This document shows, piece after piece, positions 23,672-32,637 of a stretch of 64,000 bases of DNA. Under the pieces are notes generated by a model. It was not told where the DNA came from and made no database searches. It was given only the letters and a program-made list of their open reading frames with translations. How positions within the stretch are numbered: position 1 is the first letter of the stretch; every line of letters starts with the position of its first letter. The position numbers and the translations under genes were made by a program. The stretch spans positions 54,302 through 118,301 of the IMG/VR virus record IMGVR_UViG_3300002835_000043. One strand, written 5' to 3'. This DNA comes from a virus.

Positions 23672-24496
23672 ATGGCTAAACCAGCCAGCAGAGAACAATT
23701 AAAAGATTTTTGTCTTAGAAAACTGGGTTATCCAGTTATTCAAATAAATGTCGATGATGCCCAAATAGAGGATCGTCTAGACGATGCTTTGCAATTTTTT
23801 GCAGAATATCATTTTGATGGTGTCGAAAAGGTATACATGCGTAAGCAGATTGAACAAAAAGACATAGACAGAGGATATATTGATCTAACAGAAGCAACTA
23901 CAGCAGACCCAGGAGCAACTGTGCCTATCGTGGATGCTCCCGCATTAGATCCAGATGGCAATTCTATCATATCAGTAACAAAGGTATTCCAGTTGTATGA
24001 TACCCTTGGTGGCACTGGTATGTTTGATGCACGCTACCAGATCGCTTTAAACGACTTATACGGTCTTCGCACAAACACCTATAGTCAGTCTTTGATAACA
24101 TATGCAATAACAAGAAGCCACATGCAGATGTTACAAGATATGTTAACTCCGGAGAAGACTTTGGAATTTAGTCGTGTGACAAACAGAATATATGTAAACA
24201 TGGATTGGAAGGGTCAAACATATCTTGGTCAATATATGTTATTCGAAGCATACAAGATATTGAATCCAGAAGCATATACTGAAATATACAACGATAGAAC
24301 ATTAAAACTTTATACTACCGCTCTTATTAAACAACAATGGGGAGCAAATATGATGAAGTTTGGTGGTATGGAGTTACCGGGTGGAATTGTTCTGAATGGT
24401 GCTGAAATATTCCAAGAAGCAACATCAGAAGTACAAAAATTAGAAAACGAAATGCAATCTAAGTGGGAACTTCCTCCTCAATTCTTTGTAGGATAA
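23672..24496 (+). CDS. 13: Neck protein gp13
   Basis: At 274 aa (T4 gp13 is 309 aa), this matches gp13 from the N-terminal LKDFCLRKLGYPVIQINVDD through D-D-A-L-Q-F-F-A-E-Y-H-F-D-G and the central MDWKGQTYLGQYMLFEAYK block to the end. In T4, gp13 and gp14 form the neck that seals the filled head and joins it to the tail. The ATG follows a seven-T run and uses the GAGGAGA of the terminator's 3' arm as its ribosome-binding site. gp14 begins two bases after its stop. It is mainly helical, with no oddity except its unusual leader. Confidence 0.93.
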   Translation: MAKPASREQLKDFCLRKLGYPVIQINVDDAQIEDRLDDALQFFAEYHFDGVEKVYMRKQIEQKDIDRGYIDLTEATTADPGATVPIVDAPALDPDGNSIISVTKVFQLYDTLGGTGMFDARYQIALNDLYGLRTNTYSQSLITYAITRSHMQMLQDMLTPEKTLEFSRVTNRIYVNMDWKGQTYLGQYMLFEAYKILNPEAYTEIYNDRTLKLYTTALIKQQWGANMMKFGGMELPGGIVLNGAEIFQEATSEVQKLENEMQSKWELPPQFFVG

Positions 24497-24497
24497 A

Positions 24498-25199
24498 ATG
24501 GCAACAAATCCATATTTTAAAAATCAAGGTTATAAACCTACTCAAAATCTGATAGAGGATTTATCAGAAGAGGCTATCAAAGTAAATGGTATTGATGTTG
24601 TTTATATTATAAAAACAACAGATAAAGTTGACCAGTTATTTGGTGATAATCAACATGGCAAACTCAAAAATTCTTTTGGAATTGAAATGTATTTAAAGAA
24701 TGCAAAGGGATTTGAGGGAGAAAGAGATATAGTAAATAAATTTGGTATGGAAGTTAAAGATAATGTTACTTTGATTGTATCTAAGAAAAGATTTAGAGAA
24801 GAATCTTTCAAACTACCACAATTAACTGGTCGTTTATACCCAATGAATAGACCAATTGAAGGTGATTTGATTTACTTGCCACTTGCACAAACATCTGACA
24901 ACTTATATGAAATTAAGTTTGTTGAAAATGAAGATGTTCTTTATCAACAAGGCGATTACTACACATTTAGACTAGATTGTGAACTATATAAGTACTCTAT
25001 GGAAGATATTAATACAGGATTCAGTAAGATTGATGATATCAAATCTGAATTGGTACAAGAAGTCGATGTTGATGGTGACGGTATAGCAGATTATATTATG
25101 GATAAGAAAAAGATAAATGACAATACCCAGATTCAAAATGAAGCAAATGATATTATAGATTTTACCGAGAAAGATCCATTCTCTGAGGGTAATTACTGA
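24498..25199 (+). CDS. 14: Neck protein gp14
   Basis: At 233 aa (T4 gp14 is 256 aa), it has the gp14 hallmarks: NPYFKNQGYKPTQNLIEDL at the N-terminus, the strand L-P-Q-L-T-G-R-L-Y-P-M-N-R-P-I-E-G-D-L-I-Y, and an acidic C-terminus ending in D-P-F-S-E-G. It partners gp13 in the head-completion/neck complex and contacts the portal. It starts two bases after gp13 and overlaps gp15 by one base (TGATG), so the three neck genes are translationally coupled. Confidence 0.92.
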   Translation: MATNPYFKNQGYKPTQNLIEDLSEEAIKVNGIDVVYIIKTTDKVDQLFGDNQHGKLKNSFGIEMYLKNAKGFEGERDIVNKFGMEVKDNVTLIVSKKRFREESFKLPQLTGRLYPMNRPIEGDLIYLPLAQTSDNLYEIKFVENEDVLYQQGDYYTFRLDCELYKYSMEDINTGFSKIDDIKSELVQEVDVDGDGIADYIMDKKKINDNTQIQNEANDIIDFTEKDPFSEGNY

Positions 25200-25864
25200 T
25201 GTTTACAAATTTCTATCATGGCACTATAAGAAAAATGGTGACTGCCTTCGGCACCTTATTTAATAACATTTATATCGTAAGAAACGATGGAACTACCACA
25301 AAGAAAATAAAAGTCCCACTGATTTATTCTCCAAAAGAAAAGTTTGTTCATCGTTTAAATTTAGATGTAGATAAGACAATGGTTCAAACTATTCTTCCTA
25401 GAATGGGATTTTCGATAACAAGTATGTCATATGATGCTGACAGAAAGAAAAATTCATTAAATAAAAGATGGAAACAAGAAGTCGGCACTAATGATGATAT
25501 AACCTTTCAATATCGCTATGAAGATGTTCCATATAATATAGATTTTGAATTATACATTTATGCAAGAAACATCGATGACGGTCTACAAGTTGTAGAACAA
25601 ATATTACCATTCTTTACTCCAGATTTTACAATAACAATAAAACCAAAAGTATTGGACAACACTTTAGAAAAAGTAGATATTCCAATAATATTAAATCAAA
25701 TTACACCAAACGAAGTATATGATCAGAGTTTTTCTGAAGAAACAAGAATGTTAACTTGGGATTTGCAATTTACCGCTAAAGCAAATCTATATGGTCCGGT
25801 TAGAAATTCTTCTAGTATAATTAAAGATGTTAAGGTTAATCTTTTTGATTTCGATGAGGTCTAA
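25199..25864 (+). CDS. 15: Tail completion/sheath stabiliser protein gp15
   Basis: At 221 aa (T4 gp15 is 272 aa), diagnostic blocks are Y-H-G-T-I-R-K-M-V-T-A-F-G-T-L-F-N-N-I near the N-terminus, the V-P-L-I-Y-S-P-K-E-K-F strand, and I-L-P-R-M-G-F. In T4, gp15 forms the hexameric ring on top of the assembled tail that interacts with gp14 when the head docks. ATG overlaps the gp14 stop. In T4 gp16 would follow, but here about 11 kb of adhesion genes intervene. Confidence 0.92.
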   Translation: MFTNFYHGTIRKMVTAFGTLFNNIYIVRNDGTTTKKIKVPLIYSPKEKFVHRLNLDVDKTMVQTILPRMGFSITSMSYDADRKKNSLNKRWKQEVGTNDDITFQYRYEDVPYNIDFELYIYARNIDDGLQVVEQILPFFTPDFTITIKPKVLDNTLEKVDIPIILNQITPNEVYDQSFSEETRMLTWDLQFTAKANLYGPVRNSSSIIKDVKVNLFDFDEV

Positions 25865-25866
25865 AT

Positions 25867-26040
25867 ATGGCATATAAGAAATACGCTTCAATAAGAGTTA
25901 GACCTGTTATTTTTGAAAAAGATACGAATGGTGATTTTATACTAGATACAAATAACGATAAGATAATTTTAGTTCAACCTAATAATGTAAATTCAACAGA
26001 ACCATACGACTACTTAGTAGAAATAGAGGAATTTGAATAA
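25867..26040 (+). CDS. Small hypothetical protein between gp15 and fibre
   Basis: This 57-aa protein begins M-A-Y-K-K-Y-A-S-I-R-V-R-P-V-I-F-E-K and ends in an acidic E-E-F-E. It starts two bases after gp15 and its TAA overlaps the ATG of the fibronectin-III protein (TAATG), so it is in the same translation chain and very likely real. Predicted strands and acidity suggest a small structural or attachment protein. I do not recognise a family. Confidence 0.7.
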   Translation: MAYKKYASIRVRPVIFEKDTNGDFILDTNNDKIILVQPNNVNSTEPYDYLVEIEEFE

Positions 26041-29000
26041 TGTCACAAAGAGATCAATTTGCACCCGGTGTTGGTTCTGGAATTTATGGTTCAGGAGAAC
26101 CTGTCGGTAATATAGTTTTTCAATTTAGTGATATTCCATCTCCTCCTACAAATTTAATCGCCTCTAGTAATTTATATACAGACGGTATTGAATTACAATG
26201 GCAACCAAGTGAAAAGGCAGTTTTTTATAAAATTTATAGAGATTTTAATTTTTTAATAGAATTAAATAATTTAACATTAAATACAAATAATACATTTACA
26301 TACAAGGACACAAATGTAGAAGAAGGAAAAATTTATACTTATTCAGTTAGTGGAATTAATAATTCTGGAGAAAGTCAACAAAGTAACACGGATACTGGTT
26401 CTATAAAAATTAATGGTGTTCAAAATTTAACAGCATCACAAACATTACAAAGTACTATAAATTTGTCATGGGATTCTAATCCTAATGCAGTAAATTATAT
26501 TGTTTATAGAGGAAATACTACAAATTTAGAAAATATGATAATTTTGGGAATAACTTCATCAAATTCTTTTATAGATTCATCAGATCTTATATATGGTAAT
26601 ATTTATTACTATAGAATAATACCGGTATCGGGGGATGGTAATGGTATAGAAAGTTCACACACTTCTGGGTTTTTATTCGTTAATAAACCAACCTGTCCAT
26701 CAATAAATGTAAGTTATGGAACATATACAGATAAAATAATATTATCATGGAATTCTGTTCCAACTGCAACAAATTATAGAGTGTATAAAAATGGTATACA
26801 AATACACAATACCACAGAACTAACATACACAGATACATCTATACAACAAGGAATAGAATATCAATATCTAGTAATATCAGAAAATCAAGCAGGACTATGT
26901 ACAGATACAAATGATAATTATGAAATAGGTTGGGCAAAATTATCCCCACCACAATCACTAACTGCTGCTGATGGACAAGATGAAAAAAATATTACTCTGA
27001 GTTGGTCTTCTGTTCAAAATGCAACACATTATAATATTTATAGAAGACCTGCAATTATTGGTGTACCATATTCATTAATCGATTCTGTTCAAACTTTTAA
27101 TTACCAAGATACAAATACTGATTTAGTCTATGGAACTACTTATGTTTATAAAATTCGTGCTGCGTGTCATATAAACGGTATAGAAAAAGAAAGCGCCGAT
27201 AGTAATGAAGACACTGGTATCTTAAAAAACCCAATACCAAATGCACCTGTTATTGTTGCATCAAATGGTGATTATGATAATAAAATTTCTATATCTTGGA
27301 ATCCAGTTCCAAATGCTTCTGTCTATATTGTTTATAGAGATTCAAATCAAATTGCAGTAGTAACTGATACTTTTTATGATGATATTGATCCATCAGTATC
27401 TTCTTGTACAAATTATACTTATAGAGTAAAAGCAAAAAATATGTTCGGGTTTGAGAGTTCTTTTTCAAATTCAGATATTGGTATTAAAAAATTACAAACA
27501 CCATCTGGCTTAGTTGCGAGCGATTCACAATTTACCGGAAAAATTTATGTGTCATGGAATTCTGTTCCAGATGCTTTAAATTATACTTTATATAGATCAC
27601 TATTTAATACCGAAGCAAGCATGGTTCCTCTCGTAACAACTTCAACACCATTTTATGATGATACAAACACCGATTTAGTTTATGAAACCACATATTATTA
27701 TGCAGTAAAAGCAAATTGTATTTGTGCTCTTTGCTCTACAAATGGTGAAACTACAGCATTTAGTAATATCGATTCTGGTGTGTTAAAAAACATGTCAACA
27801 CAATTTACTCCTCCAAGTGCACCAACCACACTCACAATTGCATCACCAAATACTACTTCTATATTATTAACTTGGTCACCAGTTACTGCTGCAACTCTTT
27901 ATAAAATTTATAGAGATGGAATACAAGTAGGAATAACTCTTGCAGGAACAACCACATATACAGATACACCAACACCAGGTATTCAGTACACTTACACTGT
28001 AAAGGCACAGAATAGTGATGGTGAAAGTTCTTCATCACCATCTGCTACTGGTTATATTATATTAACAACACCAACTAGTTTTGTAGCAACAAAAAATGAA
28101 AATTCCACAGAATCTTATATTAAATTAACATGGTCTGCTGTTCCCGGTGCAACAAGTTACACAATTTTTAGAGGAATAAGTTCGAGCACACTATCACAAA
28201 TAGATACAAGTTATACTACGGAATATTTTGATACAAATACAGATTTATCATATAATACAATTTATTACTATCGAATAAAAGCAAATTCATCTTTTGCAAG
28301 TGCAGCAAGTTCACTTAGTAATATAAACAGTTCTTCTACTGGAATTTTAAAATCTCCCCCTCCAACTAATTTTAATTTAAATTCTATAAGTTCAATTTAC
28401 ACAGATAAAGTAATTATAACTTGGAATTCATCGCAATATGCATATGGTGGCTATTCTGTAAATAGAGATGGAATACCATTAACAAACGGATATTCTTCAT
28501 CTAATTTTTTAACACATAGTAATACATTTCAACTAGGACAAACGGATTGGATTTTGTATAATAATTCAACAATTAATTCTAGTCCACAAATTCCTATGCC
28601 AAATGATGATACAAATGGTGAATATGGTAAAATATTATTATTATCTTCATCAAAAACCCAAAATAACGGTATATACCAAGTAATAAAAAATGTAGCAAAT
28701 TCAACAATATACACGCTTTCTTGCTATGTTAGATCTATTACTGACACAGCAAAATTTAGAATGAGTTATTTTAATGGTGGTGTAAGTAGTTTTTCAAATG
28801 AATTTATAGCCAACACAACACCAACGAGATTTACTTTTACATTTACAACTACTACAAATAATATAACATCAAATATTGCAATTGGAAATAATTTTACTAC
28901 ATCTGGTGGAACTACATTTTGGGAAGATGGTAGTATTGTAATATGGGGTGCTCAATTAGAAAAGGGTTCTGTTGCAACTACATTAATTTCAACAACAACA

Positions 29001-29840
29001 GCACCAGTCACATCAACGACATATACAGATACAACAGCAACATATGGAACCAACCATTCATATAGTGTAACTGCTTTGAATAATATAACATCAACAAACA
29101 GTAGTAATTCTGTAAATGGATCTCTAAAATTATTAGCACCAACTTTAACTTCTGTAACAAATAATTTAACAACAAAAGTAACTTTAAATTGGAGTTCTAT
29201 TTCTGGTGCATCTACATATAAAGTTTATAGAGGAACAACTAATGATACTTCTTCTATGTCTCTTTTATCTAGTGGTATTTCCACTACTTCATATGATGAT
29301 ACAACTGCTACTGCTGGAACTACTTATTACTATTCAATAAAAGCCACAACATCATTTGGTACTGATAGTGATTTTGGTAATGTGGTTTCTGGTAGTAAAG
29401 TATTACAGGCAGTACAACCTGGAGATATTTTTGAAAATTATTTTAGCCATAATAAATATGATTATACAAATGTAACATTAACAGATTCGAGTAATAACAA
29501 TGTTACATTCAATCATTTTACACATGAATCTTTTTATAATCCAATGGCAGCAATAAATTGGAATTCTTTACAGAGAGACAGAGATAATAGATATTCAAAA
29601 CAAATATTTTATTCAAATAAGTTATCAAGTACAAATAATGAAGTAAATTATCTTGAAAGAATAATAGTTAACAATTTTAGCAATACCGCAAATGGATTTA
29701 GTGGTACTAAATTATATAAAAATTTTGATGTATATAGAGGAGAAGGAGACTCGCAATATGAAGACGACATTATTTGTACTTTTCCAAATTATACGGAATT
29801 ATTAATTAAAACAGTTGAACCAATTTTACAACCTAAATAA
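26040..29840 (+). CDS. Multi-fibronectin-III tail fibre with nested CBM-like domain
   Basis: This 1266-aa protein has a short Gly-rich N-terminal segment, then about ten tandem fibronectin type III domains of ~90 residues. Each shows the pattern I-x-L-x-W, then Y-x-I/V-Y-R, then Y-x-D-T, then Y-Y-Y-x-V/I-K-A. In the ninth domain the chain leaves after Y-S-V-N-R-D-G-I-P-L at about residue 815 and returns at T-T-Y-T-D-T near residue 990. Between them lies a separate ~170-residue carbohydrate-binding-like domain closing with I-V-I-W-G-A-Q-L-E-K-G. The final ~130 residues are unrelated and Asn/Tyr-rich. FnIII arrays on phage virions usually aid weak surface binding. It starts within TAATG after the small gene upstream and lies between gp15 and gp16. 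Confidence 0.8.
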   Translation: MSQRDQFAPGVGSGIYGSGEPVGNIVFQFSDIPSPPTNLIASSNLYTDGIELQWQPSEKAVFYKIYRDFNFLIELNNLTLNTNNTFTYKDTNVEEGKIYTYSVSGINNSGESQQSNTDTGSIKINGVQNLTASQTLQSTINLSWDSNPNAVNYIVYRGNTTNLENMIILGITSSNSFIDSSDLIYGNIYYYRIIPVSGDGNGIESSHTSGFLFVNKPTCPSINVSYGTYTDKIILSWNSVPTATNYRVYKNGIQIHNTTELTYTDTSIQQGIEYQYLVISENQAGLCTDTNDNYEIGWAKLSPPQSLTAADGQDEKNITLSWSSVQNATHYNIYRRPAIIGVPYSLIDSVQTFNYQDTNTDLVYGTTYVYKIRAACHINGIEKESADSNEDTGILKNPIPNAPVIVASNGDYDNKISISWNPVPNASVYIVYRDSNQIAVVTDTFYDDIDPSVSSCTNYTYRVKAKNMFGFESSFSNSDIGIKKLQTPSGLVASDSQFTGKIYVSWNSVPDALNYTLYRSLFNTEASMVPLVTTSTPFYDDTNTDLVYETTYYYAVKANCICALCSTNGETTAFSNIDSGVLKNMSTQFTPPSAPTTLTIASPNTTSILLTWSPVTAATLYKIYRDGIQVGITLAGTTTYTDTPTPGIQYTYTVKAQNSDGESSSSPSATGYIILTTPTSFVATKNENSTESYIKLTWSAVPGATSYTIFRGISSSTLSQIDTSYTTEYFDTNTDLSYNTIYYYRIKANSSFASAASSLSNINSSSTGILKSPPPTNFNLNSISSIYTDKVIITWNSSQYAYGGYSVNRDGIPLTNGYSSSNFLTHSNTFQLGQTDWILYNNSTINSSPQIPMPNDDTNGEYGKILLLSSSKTQNNGIYQVIKNVANSTIYTLSCYVRSITDTAKFRMSYFNGGVSSFSNEFIANTTPTRFTFTFTTTTNNITSNIAIGNNFTTSGGTTFWEDGSIVIWGAQLEKGSVATTLISTTTAPVTSTTYTDTTATYGTNHSYSVTALNNITSTNSSNSVNGSLKLLAPTLTSVTNNLTTKVTLNWSSISGASTYKVYRGTTNDTSSMSLLSSGISTTSYDDTTATAGTTYYYSIKATTSFGTDSDFGNVVSGSKVLQAVQPGDIFENYFSHNKYDYTNVTLTDSSNNNVTFNHFTHESFYNPMAAINWNSLQRDRDNRYSKQIFYSNKLSSTNNEVNYLERIIVNNFSNTANGFSGTKLYKNFDVYRGEGDSQYEDDIICTFPNYTELLIKTVEPILQPK

Positions 29841-29845
29841 TCAAT

Positions 29846-32626
29846 ATGGCACAATTTATAAACATATCAGATCCTGAATTACAAAAATTTCCACCGTGGA
29901 AAGCACATTCGTGGAGACAAATATCAAGAGAATTAACTGGCATAAGAGGATGTGCTCCTGCTGTTCATTTTCACGATACAACTCATGATAATAGTACTGA
30001 TTTATTAGCACCAGATGACAGAATTTTCAAATGGTATGTTGGTGAACAAATGTATTTTTGGGGACAAGAAATGTGGTCTTCTGTGAATAAAAATAACCAC
30101 AATCATGATAATTTAAATATATATTGGAGAAATTTTGGTGAAGATGATACCAAATGGGTATTGATAAAAGGAACTGGCATTTATGGGTTTAATGCAGCAG
30201 AATATGTATTTTATCCAAATTTAAATCTTAGAAGTTTTGATACATCAAATAATCCACATGCTGGCGCGGCAAACCCCAATTCGTTAACAACATCTGATCC
30301 TGTAGGATATCCTTATATCCGAGAAGATTATGTAACCGGATTTACATCTAATTCTAATAGAGGCGAATCCTATGGATTTGGAAGTACTAGCAATGATAGA
30401 GGTAATGCTATAACATCAACCAGATCTTATACACATGTAAGATGTATGACTTTTTTGAGAGAAGGAGAATATAAAATAGAAATAAGTGAAACCGGAACAT
30501 GGGATGCATCTGCTTCACTAAATGGTAAAAGTTTACCGGCAAAATCTATTGAATCAAATCAGATACTTTATACTAATAGCACATTAACACCAACCGAAAT
30601 AGACAAACTTATAAAATTTAATCCAATAAATTATTCCTCAAATTTAGGTTTATATGGTACATTACCAGAACAATTATCATCGTATACAAATTTACCACAA
30701 ACATATCGTTCACGATTCACAAAAACATTAATTTTAAAAATTTATACTAAAAATAAAGATTTAGTAACTGGTAATGATATATCTTTTCCAGCAGATATAA
30801 CTTTACAACCAGGAACAATAACTACTGGTAGTGTAATAACTCAACCATATCAAAGAGTTATTGGTTATGGTGCAGTATATGAATATATACCATCAGGTAA
30901 TTTTGTTGGTTACTCTACAGTACATACAGATACAACAACACCAGAACAAAGATTTGGTAAAATTAATCAAAGATGGAATGGAACTGCAAAAACATTAATA
31001 AATAGAAGACATTTAGTTGTGGAAGGATTAACATTAAGACCATCTGCAAATAGAAATGTAAATCAAGATAGAAATTTATTTCCATTTATATCGACAGCAA
31101 ATACTATCGTAGATTTAAGAGGTAGTATATTTAAAAATTGTACATTTGAAGATATGGATTTTAATGGTCAGGCAGATTGGATTTGTTTTAGTGGGTGTAA
31201 ATTTATTAATTGTAAATTTAAACGATGTGCAATAAATATGCACGCAGACTCTGTTCTTTTTATGTATTGTGATTTTGAAGGAAGAACAGATTACATAGAT
31301 TCATTTAATGTTTCTGGTATATCAAATGCTAATATTTGTTGTAATTTTGAAAACAATTTTAGAACTTTCTTTTTTGCTACAGACAGTTCACCTTGCACAG
31401 ATAATTTATGGTTTAAATGTATATTTGATACAACTTTATTTAATAGTGGCGGATCTGAACAATTTATAGCAGAACAAGTAGAATCTCGACTTGTTTCAAC
31501 ACCCACCGATTCAACAAGCGAAATACCGATACTTGCAAAACAAAAATTTAGAGAATTTGCAAGAAATATGTTTGTATATAACAGAATATACGATTCTAGT
31601 ATATTTACTATAACAACATATAATGCATTTTCTAGAGCAAATTTATACACTTTAAATGAAACATTTTGTCCAACTGTAGTAGATACTACTACTATAAATT
31701 CTACTAATAACACATCAACAACTGGTATTAGTGGTGGTTCATATTATGATGTTCATTTTTGGAATCATTATAGCAGATTTTCAATGACACTCGGTGAAAA
31801 TACCCATCATACTAGATTTATAGAAAATCTAATCACTGAACCACATTTATCCGGAAATAGGTGGAGTTCAGAAAATGGTTCATGGAATGTTCTCAGTCAA
31901 TTTTCATATCCATTTTTCTCAATACATAGTTTATATGAAAATCCTGCAAATGGTTTTTGGGATTGTAGACATACATCAAGAGCTACAGGTAATAAATTAA
32001 TAGGAAATAAAATAATTAATTGGGGTGGTCGGTTTTCAAAAACTCCAACATCACCATGTTCAGTTTATTTAAATTTTTATAATTTAGAACACTGCCAGAC
32101 ATGCAATGATACAACTTACAATTCAGATACTAATGATGGTACTGGTAATTTTACTCAAAAATACTTACAAAATAAAATGTTAGATTTTTTGGATGATTAT
32201 CCATTTATTAGTGGCGATTCTACTAAGTATGGAAAATATATAAATGTTGCTTATAAGAATGTGTTTCTTACACCAACTGCATATAGTCGAAGAACTATAA
32301 ACAATCAAGGTTATTCTGGATCACCCTGTTCTGGTTTTAATGATAGCAGTATTTCAATTGGTACATTTGATCATATAACATTTCCAGGTGGTACTACTTG
32401 CAAAGAAAATGCTAATTATTTTAATTGTAATTCAATTTATATTGGTTCAGGTACATCATACCCCGATCCATATAGTGATACATTTGGAACACATGGAAAA
32501 CAAGGCAATAATGACTATAGAAGAATAAGTGTACCAACTTACACAAATTCTTCAACTCCAGTTACTATATCGGCATCTACTATATTTACTGGTGATATAT
32601 TCACCGCAATAAATAGTTTTAGTTGA
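29846..32626 (+). CDS. Pentapeptide/beta-helix spike protein A
   Basis: This 926-aa protein is the first of three tandem paralogues. The shared N-terminal block (G-I-R-G-C-A-P-A-V-H-F near residues 31-41) is followed by the Y-F-W-G-Q-E-M strand. A central module near residues 420-480 has five-residue steps (F-K-N-C-T, F-E-D-M-D, F-I-N-C-K, F-K-R-C-A), the pattern of a quadrilateral pentapeptide-repeat helix, then further beta-helix turns. The long C-terminal part, rich in His, Cys, Trp and Tyr, is likely the distal receptor-facing or enzymatic region; no catalytic signature is recognisable. It starts five bases after the FnIII fibre. Role inferred: tail spike or adhesin. Confidence 0.7.
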   Translation: MAQFINISDPELQKFPPWKAHSWRQISRELTGIRGCAPAVHFHDTTHDNSTDLLAPDDRIFKWYVGEQMYFWGQEMWSSVNKNNHNHDNLNIYWRNFGEDDTKWVLIKGTGIYGFNAAEYVFYPNLNLRSFDTSNNPHAGAANPNSLTTSDPVGYPYIREDYVTGFTSNSNRGESYGFGSTSNDRGNAITSTRSYTHVRCMTFLREGEYKIEISETGTWDASASLNGKSLPAKSIESNQILYTNSTLTPTEIDKLIKFNPINYSSNLGLYGTLPEQLSSYTNLPQTYRSRFTKTLILKIYTKNKDLVTGNDISFPADITLQPGTITTGSVITQPYQRVIGYGAVYEYIPSGNFVGYSTVHTDTTTPEQRFGKINQRWNGTAKTLINRRHLVVEGLTLRPSANRNVNQDRNLFPFISTANTIVDLRGSIFKNCTFEDMDFNGQADWICFSGCKFINCKFKRCAINMHADSVLFMYCDFEGRTDYIDSFNVSGISNANICCNFENNFRTFFFATDSSPCTDNLWFKCIFDTTLFNSGGSEQFIAEQVESRLVSTPTDSTSEIPILAKQKFREFARNMFVYNRIYDSSIFTITTYNAFSRANLYTLNETFCPTVVDTTTINSTNNTSTTGISGGSYYDVHFWNHYSRFSMTLGENTHHTRFIENLITEPHLSGNRWSSENGSWNVLSQFSYPFFSIHSLYENPANGFWDCRHTSRATGNKLIGNKIINWGGRFSKTPTSPCSVYLNFYNLEHCQTCNDTTYNSDTNDGTGNFTQKYLQNKMLDFLDDYPFISGDSTKYGKYINVAYKNVFLTPTAYSRRTINNQGYSGSPCSGFNDSSISIGTFDHITFPGGTTCKENANYFNCNSIYIGSGTSYPDPYSDTFGTHGKQGNNDYRRISVPTYTNSSTPVTISASTIFTGDIFTAINSFS

Positions 32627-32637
32627 GGGATAATTTA

